45,877 nt of DNA, from NCBI GenBank assembly GCA_947474455.1, contig CANJIL010000021.1, forward strand, positions 1 to 45,877, in the 5' to 3' direction. Shown in pieces: positions 8,860 through 17,902 of the stretch. The notes below the pieces were generated by a model. It ran no database searches, had not been told where the DNA came from, and worked only from the letters and a program-made list of their open reading frames with translations. Numbering within the stretch: the stretch's first letter is position 1; every line of letters starts with the position of its first letter. The position numbers were made by a program, and so were the translations under genes. Source of the stretch: Hyphomonadaceae bacterium. Its GTDB lineage: Bacteria; Pseudomonadota; Alphaproteobacteria; Caulobacterales; Hyphomonadaceae.

Positions 8860-9450
8860 TCAGCCTTCACCGCGTGCAGCGCGGAAACGTTGTTCTGCGC
8901 GAACATGAGGATCGGGAGCGCCGTCGGCGCCGCCATTCATGGCAAGCTGCATCAGGACGGTGTCGCACCAGCGGCCATGCTTGAAGCCTGAGCCGATGAT
9001 CCAGCCGGATGGCGCAAAGCCCAACGCCGTGTGGCGTTTCACCGACGCCTGGTTCACGGCGCCATCGCCGATCACGGCGAGCATCTGCCGGAGGCCCATC
9101 GCCTCGCAACCAGCAATGAGTTCGGTGAGAAGCATGCGTCCGATACCCTGACCTTGCGCGTCAGGCGCGACGTAGACCGAGTCCTCCACCGTAAAGCGGT
9201 AGGCTGGGCGCGTGCGAAACGGCCCGGCATAGGCATAGCCGAACAGCCCGCCTTAGCCGCCTTACTCTTCGAAGGCCGCGACCAGATAGTGAAAGTCAGC
9301 GCTGGTGAGCGCTTCGTATCGCGCTGTCATCTCGGCAAGCGATGGCGGGTCGTACTCATAGCTCGCCGTTCCATGGATGACGGCGTGCGCGTAGATGTTC
9401 GTGATGGCCGGAAGGTCGCGGTGCTCGGCGGGACGGGCCTTCGGGGTCAT
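8860..9450 (-). pseudogene. GNAT acetyltransferase, ArsN1/phosphinothricin-acetyltransferase-like, two in-frame stops
   Basis: Read through, this is one continuous GNAT protein of the phosphinothricin acetyltransferase group. The N-terminal part runs HRDLPAITNIYAHAVIHGTA and SADFHYLVAAFEE. Then come two TAA codons inside a 9-base tandem duplication (taaggcggc, taaggcggg, about 9247-9264). The same frame resumes with GLFGYAYAGPFRTRPAYRF, the acetyl-CoA loop APDAQGQGIGR and the closing GFKHGRWCDTVLMQ. In ars operons a GNAT of this kind is ArsN, and ArsN1 acetylates the antibiotic arsinothricin. The position 2 bases after arsC fits that role, which is inferred. As it stands the gene cannot make a full protein unless the stops are sequencing errors. 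Confidence 0.75.
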
Positions 9451-9452
9451 CG

Positions 9453-9887
9453 TCAGCCAACCCGCCTTCCGTCCGCGTCGATCAGCAATACGCCGTCTTC
9501 CTTGGCGAACGGACCCGTCGGCCAGCGGTCCAGCAGATCAAGTACAAGCTCGCTGGGTCGGCACAGGCGCACGCCCCTGGGCGTCGCAACAATCGGCCGG
9601 TTGACGAGGACAGGATGCTCCATCATTGCCGCGATGAGCCCTTCGTCGTTGATCTCGCCCGCCAGCAATCCGAGCTCCACGGCTGGCGATTTCGTTTCAC
9701 GCAGAGCTTCACGCGCTGAAACGCCAGCGGCGGCGAACAGCGCCATGAGCTGCGCGCGGGTCCAGCCTTCGCGCACGTAGTCTATCACGACAGGCGAATA
9801 TCCGGCGGCTTCGATGATCGCAAGAACATTGCGGGATGTGCCGCAGTCGGGATTGTGATGTATGACCACGGGAAAATGGGCGGTCAT
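9453..9887 (-). CDS. arsC: Arsenate reductase (glutaredoxin-dependent)
   Basis: A 144-residue ArsC of the glutaredoxin-coupled family, reducing arsenate to arsenite in the cytoplasm. The active-site Cys is in HHNPDCGTSRN near residue 15. The three basic residues that bind arsenate in the R773 enzyme have counterparts in R-E-T-K-S-P (about residue 66), MEHPVLVNRPIV (about residues 90-101) and TPRGVRLCRP. Start ATG 9887 overlaps the TGA of the upstream aquaporin gene (ATGA, 9884-9887), indicating translational coupling. The broken acetyltransferase gene follows after 2 bases. No ArsR or arsenite pump (ArsB/Acr3) gene is next to it; the aquaporin is probably the arsenite exit, as shown for AqpS in Sinorhizobium meliloti. 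Confidence 0.92.
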   Translation of the reverse strand: MTAHFPVVIHHNPDCGTSRNVLAIIEAAGYSPVVIDYVREGWTRAQLMALFAAAGVSAREALRETKSPAVELGLLAGEINDEGLIAAMMEHPVLVNRPIVATPRGVRLCRPSELVLDLLDRWPTGPFAKEDGVLLIDADGRRVG

Positions 9888-10552
9888 TGAAGCTTCTTTC
9901 CGAACAGCCAGCCGCCTGCAATCCACGCGAGGAGCGCGCCTGCAAGCTGTCCCGCTACGAAGCCGGCAACGTCGGCCATGCGGATCCCGGCAAAGGAGTC
10001 GCTCAGGCTGCGCGCAACGGTAATGGCCGGATTGGCGAAAGAGGTGGAGGAGGTCCACCAATAACCTGCCGTGATCACCAGCGCGACGATCGCCGGCATG
10101 TCCGACGGCCTGTGGCGCATGCCGCCCAGAATGGCGAAAACGAGAGCAAAAGTAGCGGCGCCCTCGGCCAGCATCTTGGCTGGTCCCGCCCGGCTCGTTG
10201 TAGCGGCCTGAATCAGCGCAAGATCGAACATGGCGTGAGCCAGCATGGCTCCGGCAATACATCCGGCGGTCTGGAGCGCTGCATAGGCGACGGCTTCCGC
10301 CGGGCGGATGTCGCCCCTCAGCGCAGCGACGAGCGTCACAGCCGGATTGAAATGCGCGCCCGAGACCGGACCAAGCGCGCCCACCAGAACGTAGAGGATC
10401 GCCGCCGTTGCGAGCGTGTTGCCCAGCAGGGCGACGCCGTCATTTCCGCCGGAAAGATTGACCGCGAGTATGCCCGATCCAATGACGGTCGCGGCCAACA
10501 GGCAAGAGCCGAGCGCCTCCGCAGCGAGCCTTCGCGAGAGACTGGCGTACAT
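9884..10552 (-). CDS. aqpS: MIP-family aquaglyceroporin, AqpS-type
   Basis: A 222-residue major intrinsic protein with six membrane helices and both half-helix signatures: AHFNPAVT near residue 67 and SFANPAIT near residue 172. In ars operons, such channels let arsenite formed by ArsC flow out down its gradient, replacing a pump; this role is known for S. meliloti AqpS and inferred here from the overlapping arsC. The ATG at 10552 lies 18 bases after the sdhB stop on the same strand, so transcription from the sdh genes probably continues into it. No arsR-type repressor gene or separate promoter is evident in that gap. Confidence 0.88.
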   Translation of the reverse strand: MYASLSRRLAAEALGSCLLAATVIGSGILAVNLSGGNDGVALLGNTLATAAILYVLVGALGPVSGAHFNPAVTLVAALRGDIRPAEAVAYAALQTAGCIAGAMLAHAMFDLALIQAATTSRAGPAKMLAEGAATFALVFAILGGMRHRPSDMPAIVALVITAGYWWTSSTSFANPAITVARSLSDSFAGIRMADVAGFVAGQLAGALLAWIAGGWLFGKKLQ

Positions 10553-10570
10553 CCTGCTCCTTGCAGCGAC

Positions 10571-11350
10571 TTAAGTCGCGCGCTCGACCATCAGCTTCTT
10601 GATCTCCGCGATGGCCTTCGCCGGGTTGAGACCCTTCGGGCAGACCTGTGCGCAATTCATGATGGTGTGGCAGCGATAGAGCTTGAACGGATCCTCGAGG
10701 TCGTCGAGCCGCTCGCCGGTTGATTCGTCGCGGCTGTCGATGATCCAGCGATAGGCCTGCAGCAGTGCGGCCGGCCCGAGGAACTTGTCGCCATTCCACC
10801 AGTAGCTCGGGCAGGCCGTCGAGCACGAGGCGCACATGATGCACTCGTAAAGACCGTCCAGCTTCTTGCGGTCGTCCTCGGTCTGCTTCCACTCTTTCTG
10901 GGGCTCAGGCGTGGTCGTTTTGAGATAGGGCTGCACATAGGTGTGCTGCGCGTAGAAGTTGGTGAGATCGGGAACGAGGTCCTTCACCACCGGTTGGTGG
11001 GGCAGGGGCGAGATCGTGATCGCGCCCGAGAATTCGTCATGGCCCTTGGTGCAGGCGATCGTGTTGTTGCCGCCAATGTTCATGGCGCACGAGCCGCAGA
11101 CGCCCTCCCGGCACGACCGGCGAAAGGTCAGCGTCGGGTCGATCTCGTTCTTGATGTAGATGAGCACGTCCAGGATCATCGGGCCGACCTTGCTCATGTC
11201 GACGCGATAAGTGTCCCAGTGCGGCTTTTTCCCGTTTTCGGGGTCGTAGCGGTAGATCTTGAAGGTGCGGGTCTTCTTCGCGCCGCTTGGCGCCGGCCAT
11301 TGCTTGCCGCTCGTGATCTTCGAATTCTGCGGAAGCGTAAGTTCGACCAT
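10571..11350 (-). CDS. sdhB: Succinate dehydrogenase iron-sulfur subunit
   Basis: SdhB passes electrons from the FAD of SdhA to ubiquinone at the membrane subunits (complex II). The 259-residue protein shows the [2Fe-2S] pattern [16 protein letters not shown] with a further Cys in TIAC, then the [4Fe-4S] motif [15 protein letters not shown] and the [3Fe-4S] motif [20 protein letters not shown]. Length and N-terminus ([16 protein letters not shown]) match alphaproteobacterial SdhB. Unusually, sdhB is separated from sdhA by about 3.1 kb holding three unrelated genes, instead of following it directly, so it needs its own promoter in 11351-11544. The arsenic genes follow it after 18 bases. Confidence 0.97.
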   Translation of the reverse strand: MVELTLPQNSKITSGKQWPAPSGAKKTRTFKIYRYDPENGKKPHWDTYRVDMSKVGPMILDVLIYIKNEIDPTLTFRRSCREGVCGSCAMNIGGNNTIACTKGHDEFSGAITISPLPHQPVVKDLVPDLTNFYAQHTYVQPYLKTTTPEPQKEWKQTEDDRKKLDGLYECIMCASCSTACPSYWWNGDKFLGPAALLQAYRWIIDSRDESTGERLDDLEDPFKLYRCHTIMNCAQVCPKGLNPAKAIAEIKKLMVERAT

Positions 11351-11544
11351 GGTCCTGCGTCTTCCCCGGCGGCGCTGAAGCTGGTGGCAATCTAGCCCCG
11401 GATTCGTAAATTGAAAGCGCCCGAACGTCGCGTTTTCAGGCGGTTTTTTTGGGGGATAGCTTGTTCGGGCGCATTGGGGCCCGTGATGCGCCTTTTCTGG
11501 TCTTCTGCAGTATGTGGGTCACGCCTGCGGGGCGATCGGCGCGG

Positions 11545-12282
11545 CTAGGCGCGCTGGAAAAAGTTCCGAATCTTCGAAATCACGGTCCGGCGCAGACCAT
11601 AGGCCTTCCGCGCGACCGAGGGGCGGTCGAGATGCAGCATCTCGGTGACGCCAGCCTTTTCGAGCGCTTTGGCCAGCTTGACCGAGCCATGGGCCATGGC
11701 GGCTTCCAGCTCGTCGCGATAGATCGGCGCCGGGGCCCAGAAATCGACGGTTTCGCCGTCGCCAAACCGCATCCGCTCGAAGCCGCCGGCCGGCAGGCGC
11801 GGCCTGATGAAGGCGAACGCAACCTGCCTGGTGTTCTCGAACACGGGCTTGGGACTCTTGGAAAACTGCACGGTCTCGCCCGCGCTCACCCGCACGCTCT
11901 GTATGTGCACGAGCTTGGCGAACTGACGGACGGTGTTGGCCGCCAGGTTGAGCATGGCGAGATCGGCTTTCGGGTCACCCTTCTGCGCCGTCGCCAGGAC
12001 GAATTCCATCCGCGCCTTGCCGCCGGGCGACAACACATCGCCGCCCTTCTTCAGGCTTGACCCGTAAGTGCAGACATAGGCGAAGCGCCGCTCGCCTTCG
12101 GGCGGGATCACCATCACGTCCACGGGCGGGCCCGGCTCCTTGGATTTGCCGGCCCATCCATCCTGATCGGAGAAGGCGACATGAGGCTCGCCAAGAGCGC
12201 GGGCGAGGTGCAGCTGCATCTCGTCGCGGAATTCATCGTTCGTGTGGCCGGTTTCGGTCCTGCGATCCCAGATGCTCTGCAT
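11545..12282 (-). CDS. Suppressor-of-fused (SUFU)-like domain protein
   Basis: A 245-residue soluble protein, without signal peptide or membrane segment, resembling bacterial SUFU-domain proteins. The visible features are HLARALGEPHVAF at the N-terminus, PPVDVMVIPPEGERRFAYVC, a Tyr/Gly-rich turn TYGSSLKKG, and a C-terminal FWAPAPIYRDELEAA. Bacterial SUFU proteins often occur as immunity or polymorphic-toxin accessory proteins; no toxin gene is seen nearby, so that role is only a possibility. It is one of three genes inserted between sdhA and sdhB and lies about 194 bases upstream of sdhB on the same strand. The family call is moderate. Confidence 0.5.
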   Translation of the reverse strand: MQSIWDRRTETGHTNDEFRDEMQLHLARALGEPHVAFSDQDGWAGKSKEPGPPVDVMVIPPEGERRFAYVCTYGSSLKKGGDVLSPGGKARMEFVLATAQKGDPKADLAMLNLAANTVRQFAKLVHIQSVRVSAGETVQFSKSPKPVFENTRQVAFAFIRPRLPAGGFERMRFGDGETVDFWAPAPIYRDELEAAMAHGSVKLAKALEKAGVTEMLHLDRPSVARKAYGLRRTVISKIRNFFQRA

Positions 12283-12418
12283 GGTCCCATGTATTGGTTA
12301 GTGCGGTTCGGGCCGTCAACCGCATGGGCTGCAATCCACGTATCCGTGACCGATTTTGCCGCAGCGACGCAGCAAAGCTTCACCTGCGCCAAATTGGCGC
12401 TCCGATGAAAACGCAACA

Positions 12419-13438
12419 TCAGCGCGCGCCGCGCCGTGCTGCAATCACGTCGTCGTAGAAGCGCGTCACGGCGGCGACGCCGGCCGTGCGCTCGAACCGC
12501 GTCATGTCGTAGGCGTCGCGCACAATCACGGGCGAGGTCTTCCGCGCGGCGCGCAGCGAGATCGCGTCGCTCAGCGCCGACGGGCTTTCAGGCTGTACGA
12601 GGCAGTCGTCGCGGCCACGAAACATTTCCGGGAAACCGTCAATGCATGTCGCCACGATGGGCGCGCCGCACGCCATCGCTTCAAGCGCCACCAGCGCGAA
12701 GGGCTCGCGGCGTGATGGCATCGCCAGCAAGTCGGCTGCGCCATACCAGGCGGTGGGCGTGCTGGAGTAGCCAATGAAGCGAATGCGCGGATCGCCATCG
12801 CCGCGCGCCTTCATCGCGGCCTCATCCAGGCCGACGCCGACAATTGCCAGCCGGAGTTTTGGATCGGGCAGAGTTCGGAAGCCGTCGATAAGAAGATCTA
12901 CGCCCTTCACATTCTCGAGCCGGCCCACGAAGACGACCAGGAAATCATCGGCATGGGCGCCGGCTTCTTCCCGCGCGGCGCCGATCGCATCCGGCGTGGA
13001 GGCGGCGACGTTCGGGACCCAGTTGTTCACCTTGGCGACCTTGCCGTTAAAGCCCGACAGCGCCTCGCGCTGCCAGTCGGCCAGCATGTGAACGCCTTCA
13101 AAATGGCTCATCGTCGCAGGCTTGTAGCGGATGTGCAGCGTGACGAGTGCGGGCGGCCGGAGGGGCGCAAAGCGCAACCAGCGCGCGGCGGTGCCGTCAT
13201 GGCAATGAACGACATCGGGCTTGAGCCCGTACATGATGTTCAGGAAGGAAAACGCTCGCGGGTTTCCGATAGCAACCCTGCGCACGTCCTCGCGGGCAAA
13301 ATCGAACGCCGTCCCGGGCTTGGCCGGCATGGCAACCACCGGCTCATGCCCGAGGTCCTTTTGTCCTGCCGCAAGGTCGAACGCATACCGGTTTGCGCCC
13401 GATACGGTCGATGTCGAGGTGACGTGCAGAATGCGCAT
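12419..13438 (-). CDS. GT4-family glycosyltransferase
   Basis: A 339-residue cytoplasmic glycosyltransferase of the GT-B fold, retaining GT4 family. The N-terminal domain begins MRILHVTSTSTVSGANRYAF, with the Gly-rich acceptor loop, and includes KPDVVHCHDGTA. The C-terminal nucleotide-sugar domain begins VVFVGRLENVKGVDLLIDGF and contains MPSRREPFALVALEAMACGA, carrying the E-x7-E signature, followed by PIVATCIDGFPE. ATG 13438 was chosen because it begins exactly at the first beta strand; an ATG 11 codons earlier is possible. It is divergent from the FkbM methyltransferase, suggesting a joint role in making or decorating a surface glycan. Donor and acceptor are unknown. Confidence 0.87.
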   Translation of the reverse strand: MRILHVTSTSTVSGANRYAFDLAAGQKDLGHEPVVAMPAKPGTAFDFAREDVRRVAIGNPRAFSFLNIMYGLKPDVVHCHDGTAARWLRFAPLRPPALVTLHIRYKPATMSHFEGVHMLADWQREALSGFNGKVAKVNNWVPNVAASTPDAIGAAREEAGAHADDFLVVFVGRLENVKGVDLLIDGFRTLPDPKLRLAIVGVGLDEAAMKARGDGDPRIRFIGYSSTPTAWYGAADLLAMPSRREPFALVALEAMACGAPIVATCIDGFPEMFRGRDDCLVQPESPSALSDAISLRAARKTSPVIVRDAYDMTRFERTAGVAAVTRFYDDVIAARRGAR

Positions 13439-13606
13439 TTCCAGCGATTTTCCGAACGGTGCGTCCGCCATGCGCCCATGCGCGGATCGAGCCTATAGCG
13501 TTCGTCAGCGACTGCGTCGATTCTCCTGACCCGTGGCGGATTGCCGAAATCGGGCCTGCGCAGATATGTGGTGGGACGGCCCGGCTGGACATTGGCGGAT
13601 ATCCAC

Positions 13607-14431
13607 ATGAGCGCAAAGAGCCCACCCCTCAGCGCATCGCGTCTCGGCAAATGGGCTGCGCGTCGGCTCGCCGAGCCGTTCAGCAAGCATCGGGGCGATT
13701 ACGTCTTCGCCAATCCGCCCTTCATGGCGTCGCAAGCCGTGCGCAGCCGCCGCACGGGGCGGACGATTGCCTATCGCGTGCGCGACAAGAACGATCTCTC
13801 CGTCGCCATCCAGATGTTCGCCCGGGAAGAATACGCGATCCGGCAATTCAGGCGATCGGGCGATGTCGAGGCGCGCTATCGCGCGATCGTAGCGTCCGGC
13901 AAGGAGCCTCTGCTGCTCGATTGCGGCGCCAATATCGGATTGTCGGCATTGTTCTTCCGCGACGTCTTTCCGAAAGCCCGCATCGTCGCGGTCGAACCCG
14001 ACCCGGACAATTTCGTCGTCATGCAGCAGAACGTCGGCCCGGCGGGCGTGATCCCCGTGCAGGCCGCGGTTGCGGCGACCGCGCGGCGCGGGCGGATAGC
14101 TGATCCGGGGCAGGGAGGATGCGGCAAGCGTGTGGAAGATGACCCCCAGGGATCTGTCGTCTTCCTATCGATCGACGATCTCATACGTCAGTATGGCGAG
14201 GGCGCCGAGCCCTTCCTGCTGAAGATGGATATCGAGGGATTCGAACACGACGTGTTCTCCGGCGCCACGGAATGGTTCGACCAGTTCTATGTCGCGATGA
14301 TCGAGCTGCACGACTGGATGCTGCCGGGAACGGCTTCCTCGAAGCCCTTCCTCGAAGCAATCGCTCCGCTGGATCGCGACTTCCTGTTCCGAGGCGAAAA
14401 CGTGTTCTCGATTTCGAACCGGACGCCGTGA
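13607..14431 (+). CDS. FkbM-family methyltransferase
   Basis: A 274-residue SAM-dependent O-methyltransferase of the FkbM family, members of which methylate sugars or other small hydroxylated groups. SAM motif I reads LLLDCGANIGLSALFF (about residues 101-116), motif II is VAVEPDPDNF, and the family segment LLKMDIEGFEHDVFSGA follows, ending in ENVFSISN. ATG 13607 gives MSAKSPPLSASRLGKW; a TTG at 13541 in the same frame would add 22 residues. It is divergent from the GT4 gene, so a methylated surface polysaccharide is a reasonable guess. It ends 7 bases from the convergent sdhA stop. Confidence 0.83.
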   Translation: MSAKSPPLSASRLGKWAARRLAEPFSKHRGDYVFANPPFMASQAVRSRRTGRTIAYRVRDKNDLSVAIQMFAREEYAIRQFRRSGDVEARYRAIVASGKEPLLLDCGANIGLSALFFRDVFPKARIVAVEPDPDNFVVMQQNVGPAGVIPVQAAVAATARRGRIADPGQGGCGKRVEDDPQGSVVFLSIDDLIRQYGEGAEPFLLKMDIEGFEHDVFSGATEWFDQFYVAMIELHDWMLPGTASSKPFLEAIAPLDRDFLFRGENVFSISNRTP

Positions 14432-14438
14432 GAAAGCG

Positions 14439-16223
14439 CTAGTAGACCCGCGGTTTCGGTTTGATGTACTCGACGTCGTTCGACATCGTGTAGGCGTGCA
14501 CCGGACGGTAGTCGAGTTTTACCAGGGCCTTCTCGTCCACCCATGACAGCGTGTGCTTCATCCAGTTGACGTCGTCGCGGTTTGGGAAGTCCTCGCGTGC
14601 ATGGGCGCCGCGGCTTTCCTGGCGGTTGACGGCGGAGTTCACGGTCGCTGCGGCCTGGACGATCAGGTTGTCGAATTCCAGCGTCTCGATCAGGTCGGTG
14701 TTCCAGATCAGGCCGCGGTCCTTGATCGAGATGTCCGGCACGCCGGAGTAGACCTCGGCGATGCGCTTGACGCCGCTCTGCAGCGTCTCGCCGGTGCGGA
14801 ACACGGCGCAGTCTTCCTGCATCGCGCGCTGCATCTGGCTGCGGAGTTTCGCAGTGGGCGTGCCGCCCGAAGCGTTGCGGAACCTGTCGAAGCGGGCGAG
14901 GTGATCTTCGCCCGCGCCCTTCGGCAGGTCGGTCTGGTTGGCGTTGGCTTCCAGCGCTTCGCCGCAACGCAGGCCGGCGGCGCGACCAAACACGACAAGG
15001 TCGATCAGCGAATTGGAGCCGAGGCGGTTTGCGCCATGAACGGATACACAAGCGGCTTCGCCCACAGCCATCAGGCCCGGCACGATGCAATCGGGATCAT
15101 CGCCCTTCTTGGTGAGGACTTCGCCGTGATAGTTCGTGGGGATGCCACCCATATTGTAGTGTACGGTCGGCAGAACCGGGATTGGCTCTTTCGTGAGATC
15201 GACGCCGGCGAAGATCTTCGCGCTTTCCGAAATGCCCGGCAGGCGCTGGTGCAGGATTTTCGGATCAAGGTGGTCGAGGTGCAGGTGTATGTGATCCTTG
15301 TGAGCGCCCACGCCGCGGCCTTCGCGGATTTCCATGGTCATCGCGCGTGAAACGACATCCCGCGAGGCGAGGTCCTTCACGGTCGGCGCATAGCGCTCCA
15401 TGAAGCGCTCGCCTTTCGAATTGGTGAGATAGCCGCCTTCGCCGCGAGCGCCCTCGGTGATGAGGCAGCCGGAGCCATAGATGCCGGTCGGGTGGAACTG
15501 CACGAACTCCATGTCCTGCAGCGGCAAGCCAGCGCGCAGCGCCATGCCGCCGCCATCGCCCGTGCATGTGTGGGCGGACGTCGCCGAGAAATAGGCGCGG
15601 CCATAGCCGCCTGTAGCAAGGATCACGCGTTGCGCGCGATAGCGGTGCATCGTGCCGTCATCGAGCTTGAGCGCCGTCACGCCCCGGCAGGCGCCGTTTT
15701 CCATGATCAGGTCGAGCGCGAAGTATTCGATGAAGAAGTCGACGGCGTATTTCAGCGACTGGCCATAGAGCGTGTGAAGCATGGCGTGGCCGGTGCGGTC
15801 GGCCGCTGCGCAGGTGCGCTGGATTGAGGCTTCGCCATAGTTCTTGGTCATGCCGCCGAAGGCGCGCTGATAGATCTTGCCTTCTTCCGTGCGCGAGAAG
15901 GGCACGCCCCAATGCTCGAGCTCGTAGACGGCGGCGGGGGCGGCGCGGACCATGTATTCAATCGCGTCCTGGTCGCCGAGCCAGTCGGCGCCCTTCACCG
16001 TGTCGTACATGTGCCAGCGCCAGTCGTCCTGGCCCATATTGCCGAGCGAGGCGGAGATGCCGCCCTGCGCCGCGACTGTGTGCGAGCGGGTGGGGAACAC
16101 CTTGGTTATGCAAGCCGTCTTCAGGCCAGCCTGCGCGCATCCGAGCGCTGCGCGAAGGCCTGAACCGCCAGCGCCCACGACCACGACGTCATAGGTGTGA
16201 TCGTTCCAGGTGTACGCAGCCAT
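14439..16223 (-). CDS. sdhA: Succinate dehydrogenase flavoprotein subunit
   Basis: SdhA oxidises succinate to fumarate with covalently bound FAD. The 594-residue sequence shows the dinucleotide-binding [15 protein letters not shown], the FAD-attachment motif [16 protein letters not shown] (His near residue 47), [20 protein letters not shown] and the active-site Arg region in [13 protein letters not shown], then [20 protein letters not shown]. The C-terminus ends [21 protein letters not shown], as in alphaproteobacteria. It follows sdhD by 30 bases and is the last gene of the sdhCDA block; sdhB is displaced. Stop TAG at 14441-14439. Confidence 0.97.
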   Translation of the reverse strand: MAAYTWNDHTYDVVVVGAGGSGLRAALGCAQAGLKTACITKVFPTRSHTVAAQGGISASLGNMGQDDWRWHMYDTVKGADWLGDQDAIEYMVRAAPAAVYELEHWGVPFSRTEEGKIYQRAFGGMTKNYGEASIQRTCAAADRTGHAMLHTLYGQSLKYAVDFFIEYFALDLIMENGACRGVTALKLDDGTMHRYRAQRVILATGGYGRAYFSATSAHTCTGDGGGMALRAGLPLQDMEFVQFHPTGIYGSGCLITEGARGEGGYLTNSKGERFMERYAPTVKDLASRDVVSRAMTMEIREGRGVGAHKDHIHLHLDHLDPKILHQRLPGISESAKIFAGVDLTKEPIPVLPTVHYNMGGIPTNYHGEVLTKKGDDPDCIVPGLMAVGEAACVSVHGANRLGSNSLIDLVVFGRAAGLRCGEALEANANQTDLPKGAGEDHLARFDRFRNASGGTPTAKLRSQMQRAMQEDCAVFRTGETLQSGVKRIAEVYSGVPDISIKDRGLIWNTDLIETLEFDNLIVQAAATVNSAVNRQESRGAHAREDFPNRDDVNWMKHTLSWVDEKALVKLDYRPVHAYTMSNDVEYIKPKPRVY

Positions 16224-16253
16224 GCGATTACGTCCTTGGAGTTCAGAAAGGGA

Positions 16254-16640
16254 TCAGGAGATCGCGATCTTCAGCACCGCATAGGCGGCGGCGACGAAGA
16301 GCACGATACAAATGAAGGTGTTGAGGACAAGCAGCACGTTTTTCGTGCCGTGCTTGGCGATGTAGTCTTCGACCACGACCTGCATGCCGAGGCGCATGTG
16401 ATAGAGCGCCGTGCCGACGGCCAGCAAAGTCAGAACGGCGTTCAGCGGTTCAGACACCCAGGCGAGGGCGCCATCATAGCCGCCGCGCACCGCGCCGATC
16501 AGCGAGATCAGGAACCACGGAACGAGGAAAAGGAGGCCGATGGCCGACACGCGCTGGGTGATGAAGTGCCCCGCGCCATGCTTGGCCGAACCAAGACCGC
16601 GGACCTTGCCGAGCGGGGTGCGAAGCGACTCCTTGCTCAT
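16254..16640 (-). CDS. sdhD: Succinate dehydrogenase membrane anchor subunit
   Basis: A 128-residue inner-membrane protein that with SdhC anchors complex II, holds haem b and forms the quinone site. Three hydrophobic helices are visible: VSAIGLLFLVPWFLISLIGA, LNAVLTLLAVGTALYHMRLG and NVLLVLNTFICIVLFVAAAY. The haem-ligand candidate His is in ALYHMRLGMQVVVEDY, the standard SdhD motif. ATG 16640 overlaps the TGA of sdhC by 4 bases (ATGA), so translation is coupled. Confidence 0.93.
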   Translation of the reverse strand: MSKESLRTPLGKVRGLGSAKHGAGHFITQRVSAIGLLFLVPWFLISLIGAVRGGYDGALAWVSEPLNAVLTLLAVGTALYHMRLGMQVVVEDYIAKHGTKNVLLVLNTFICIVLFVAAAYAVLKIAIS

Positions 16641-17065
16641 GACGCCGCTCCCGTCACGTGCAGCGGATCAACACCGGGAACGAGGCCGGACACGACCCAG
16701 ATCGCCATGGCAAGCACAACCGCCGTCAAAAGGATCAATGAGCCCATGAAGCTTGCGAATTTCGGGTTGAAGCCCTTGCCAGCGTCCCAGAACAGGTGTC
16801 GCAGGCCGCTGAGCAGGTGATAGCAGACCGACAGGGTGAAACCGAATAGGATCGCCTGTCCGTAGATCGATCCAACGAGAGTTGCGAATGGCTCGTAATA
16901 GTCCGGGCCGGCCGCGGTCACGAACAGCCAGGCCACGACCAGCGCCGCGCCGAGATAATTCGCGCAGCCCGTCATGCGGTGCAGGATCGAGCCGGCCATG
17001 GTGATGTGCCAGCGCCAGATGGAGACGTGCGGCGACATAGGCCGCTTGTCGGTCCATGATGACAT
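16637..17065 (-). CDS. sdhC: Succinate dehydrogenase cytochrome b556 subunit
   Basis: A 142-residue membrane subunit of complex II and the first gene of the sdhCDA block. Motifs are RPMSPHVSIWRWHITMAGSI, LHRMTG (quinone-site Ser/Arg region) and YHLLSGLRHLFWDAGKG, whose His is the usual haem b axial ligand. Three membrane helices are evident. ATG 17065 matches the family start; an upstream Shine-Dalgarno-like aaaagggag lies 8 bases before it. The 120 bases between this gene and the divergent glutamine amidotransferase should carry the sdh promoter. Confidence 0.95.
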   Translation of the reverse strand: MSSWTDKRPMSPHVSIWRWHITMAGSILHRMTGCANYLGAALVVAWLFVTAAGPDYYEPFATLVGSIYGQAILFGFTLSVCYHLLSGLRHLFWDAGKGFNPKFASFMGSLILLTAVVLAMAIWVVSGLVPGVDPLHVTGAAS

Positions 17066-17188
17066 GCCTGCTCCCTTTTCCCCGGCGCAAATGCTTGTTG
17101 CGGACCGGTAATAGACCTCGAATCGGCCCTGTCAACGCGGCGGGAGGAGCCTCTTGGCGCAGAGCGTTAACCGCTGCATCTAGCGTTA

Positions 17189-17902
17189 ATGCGGATAACG
17201 ATTCTGGAAACGGGGCGGGCGCCGGGGCGGCTGAGCGAGGATTACCCGCGCTATCCTGACATGTTCGTCTCCCTGCTGTCGAAAGCCGACGATTCCCTCT
17301 GCTTTGAGAGCGTCGCGCTGGTCGATGGCGAGGCGCTGCCTGATCCGTCCGTCTGTGATGCGGTGCTGATCACCGGCTCGCCCGCCGGGGTCTATGATTC
17401 GACGCCGTGGATGGATCCGCTGCGAACTTTCATCCGCGCGGGCTTTGCCGCCAAGACGCCGATGGTCGGGGTCTGCTTCGGTCACCAGATCATCGCCGAC
17501 GCCATGGGCGGCGAAGTGCGTAAGTCCGGGAAAGGGTGGGGTGTCGGGCGCCATACCTACACGATCAACAGGCGCCGCGATTGGATGATGGACGCTGGTC
17601 CGACCGTGTCGCTTTCCGTCAGCCATCAGGATCAGGTCATCACGCCGCCGCTGGGCGCCATCACACTGGCCCACTCGGCCCATACCGATCACGCCATGCT
17701 GGCCTACGCCGACGCCCCGGTGATCAGCGTGCAGGGGCATCCGGAATTCTCTGATCCTTTCGTGTCGGCGCTTTGGTCCGCCCGGCGCGGAAAGTCGCTC
17801 ACCGACGCTCAGGTCGACGGCGCGCTCGAATCGCTGACGCGCCCGGAAGACAATGCGCTGGTTGGCGACTGGATCGTCCGCTTCCTGCGGAGCGCGCGCT
17901 AG
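17189..17902 (+). CDS. Class I glutamine amidotransferase (GATase1) domain protein
   Basis: A 237-residue stand-alone class I glutamine amidotransferase. The nucleophile elbow is MVGVCFGHQIIADAMGG (Cys near residue 94), and the catalytic His-Glu pair lies in SVQGHPEFSDPFV. The oxyanion/substrate strand appears as AVLITGSPAGVYD. Related proteins include GuaA-like amidotransferases and gamma-glutamyl peptidases that hydrolyse glutamyl compounds without a synthetase partner. No synthetase domain is fused here, so ammonia transfer to a partner or a hydrolase role is open. It is divergent from sdhC; its TAG overlaps the stop of the convergent membrane-protein gene in the palindrome CTAG (17899-17902). 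Confidence 0.85.
   Translation: MRITILETGRAPGRLSEDYPRYPDMFVSLLSKADDSLCFESVALVDGEALPDPSVCDAVLITGSPAGVYDSTPWMDPLRTFIRAGFAAKTPMVGVCFGHQIIADAMGGEVRKSGKGWGVGRHTYTINRRRDWMMDAGPTVSLSVSHQDQVITPPLGAITLAHSAHTDHAMLAYADAPVISVQGHPEFSDPFVSALWSARRGKSLTDAQVDGALESLTRPEDNALVGDWIVRFLRSAR

Noticed and set aside
11545-12282. SUFU-like gene as part of a toxin-immunity locus
   Set aside because: No toxin, secretion domain or repeat of immunity genes was found beside it; the idea rests on the family alone.
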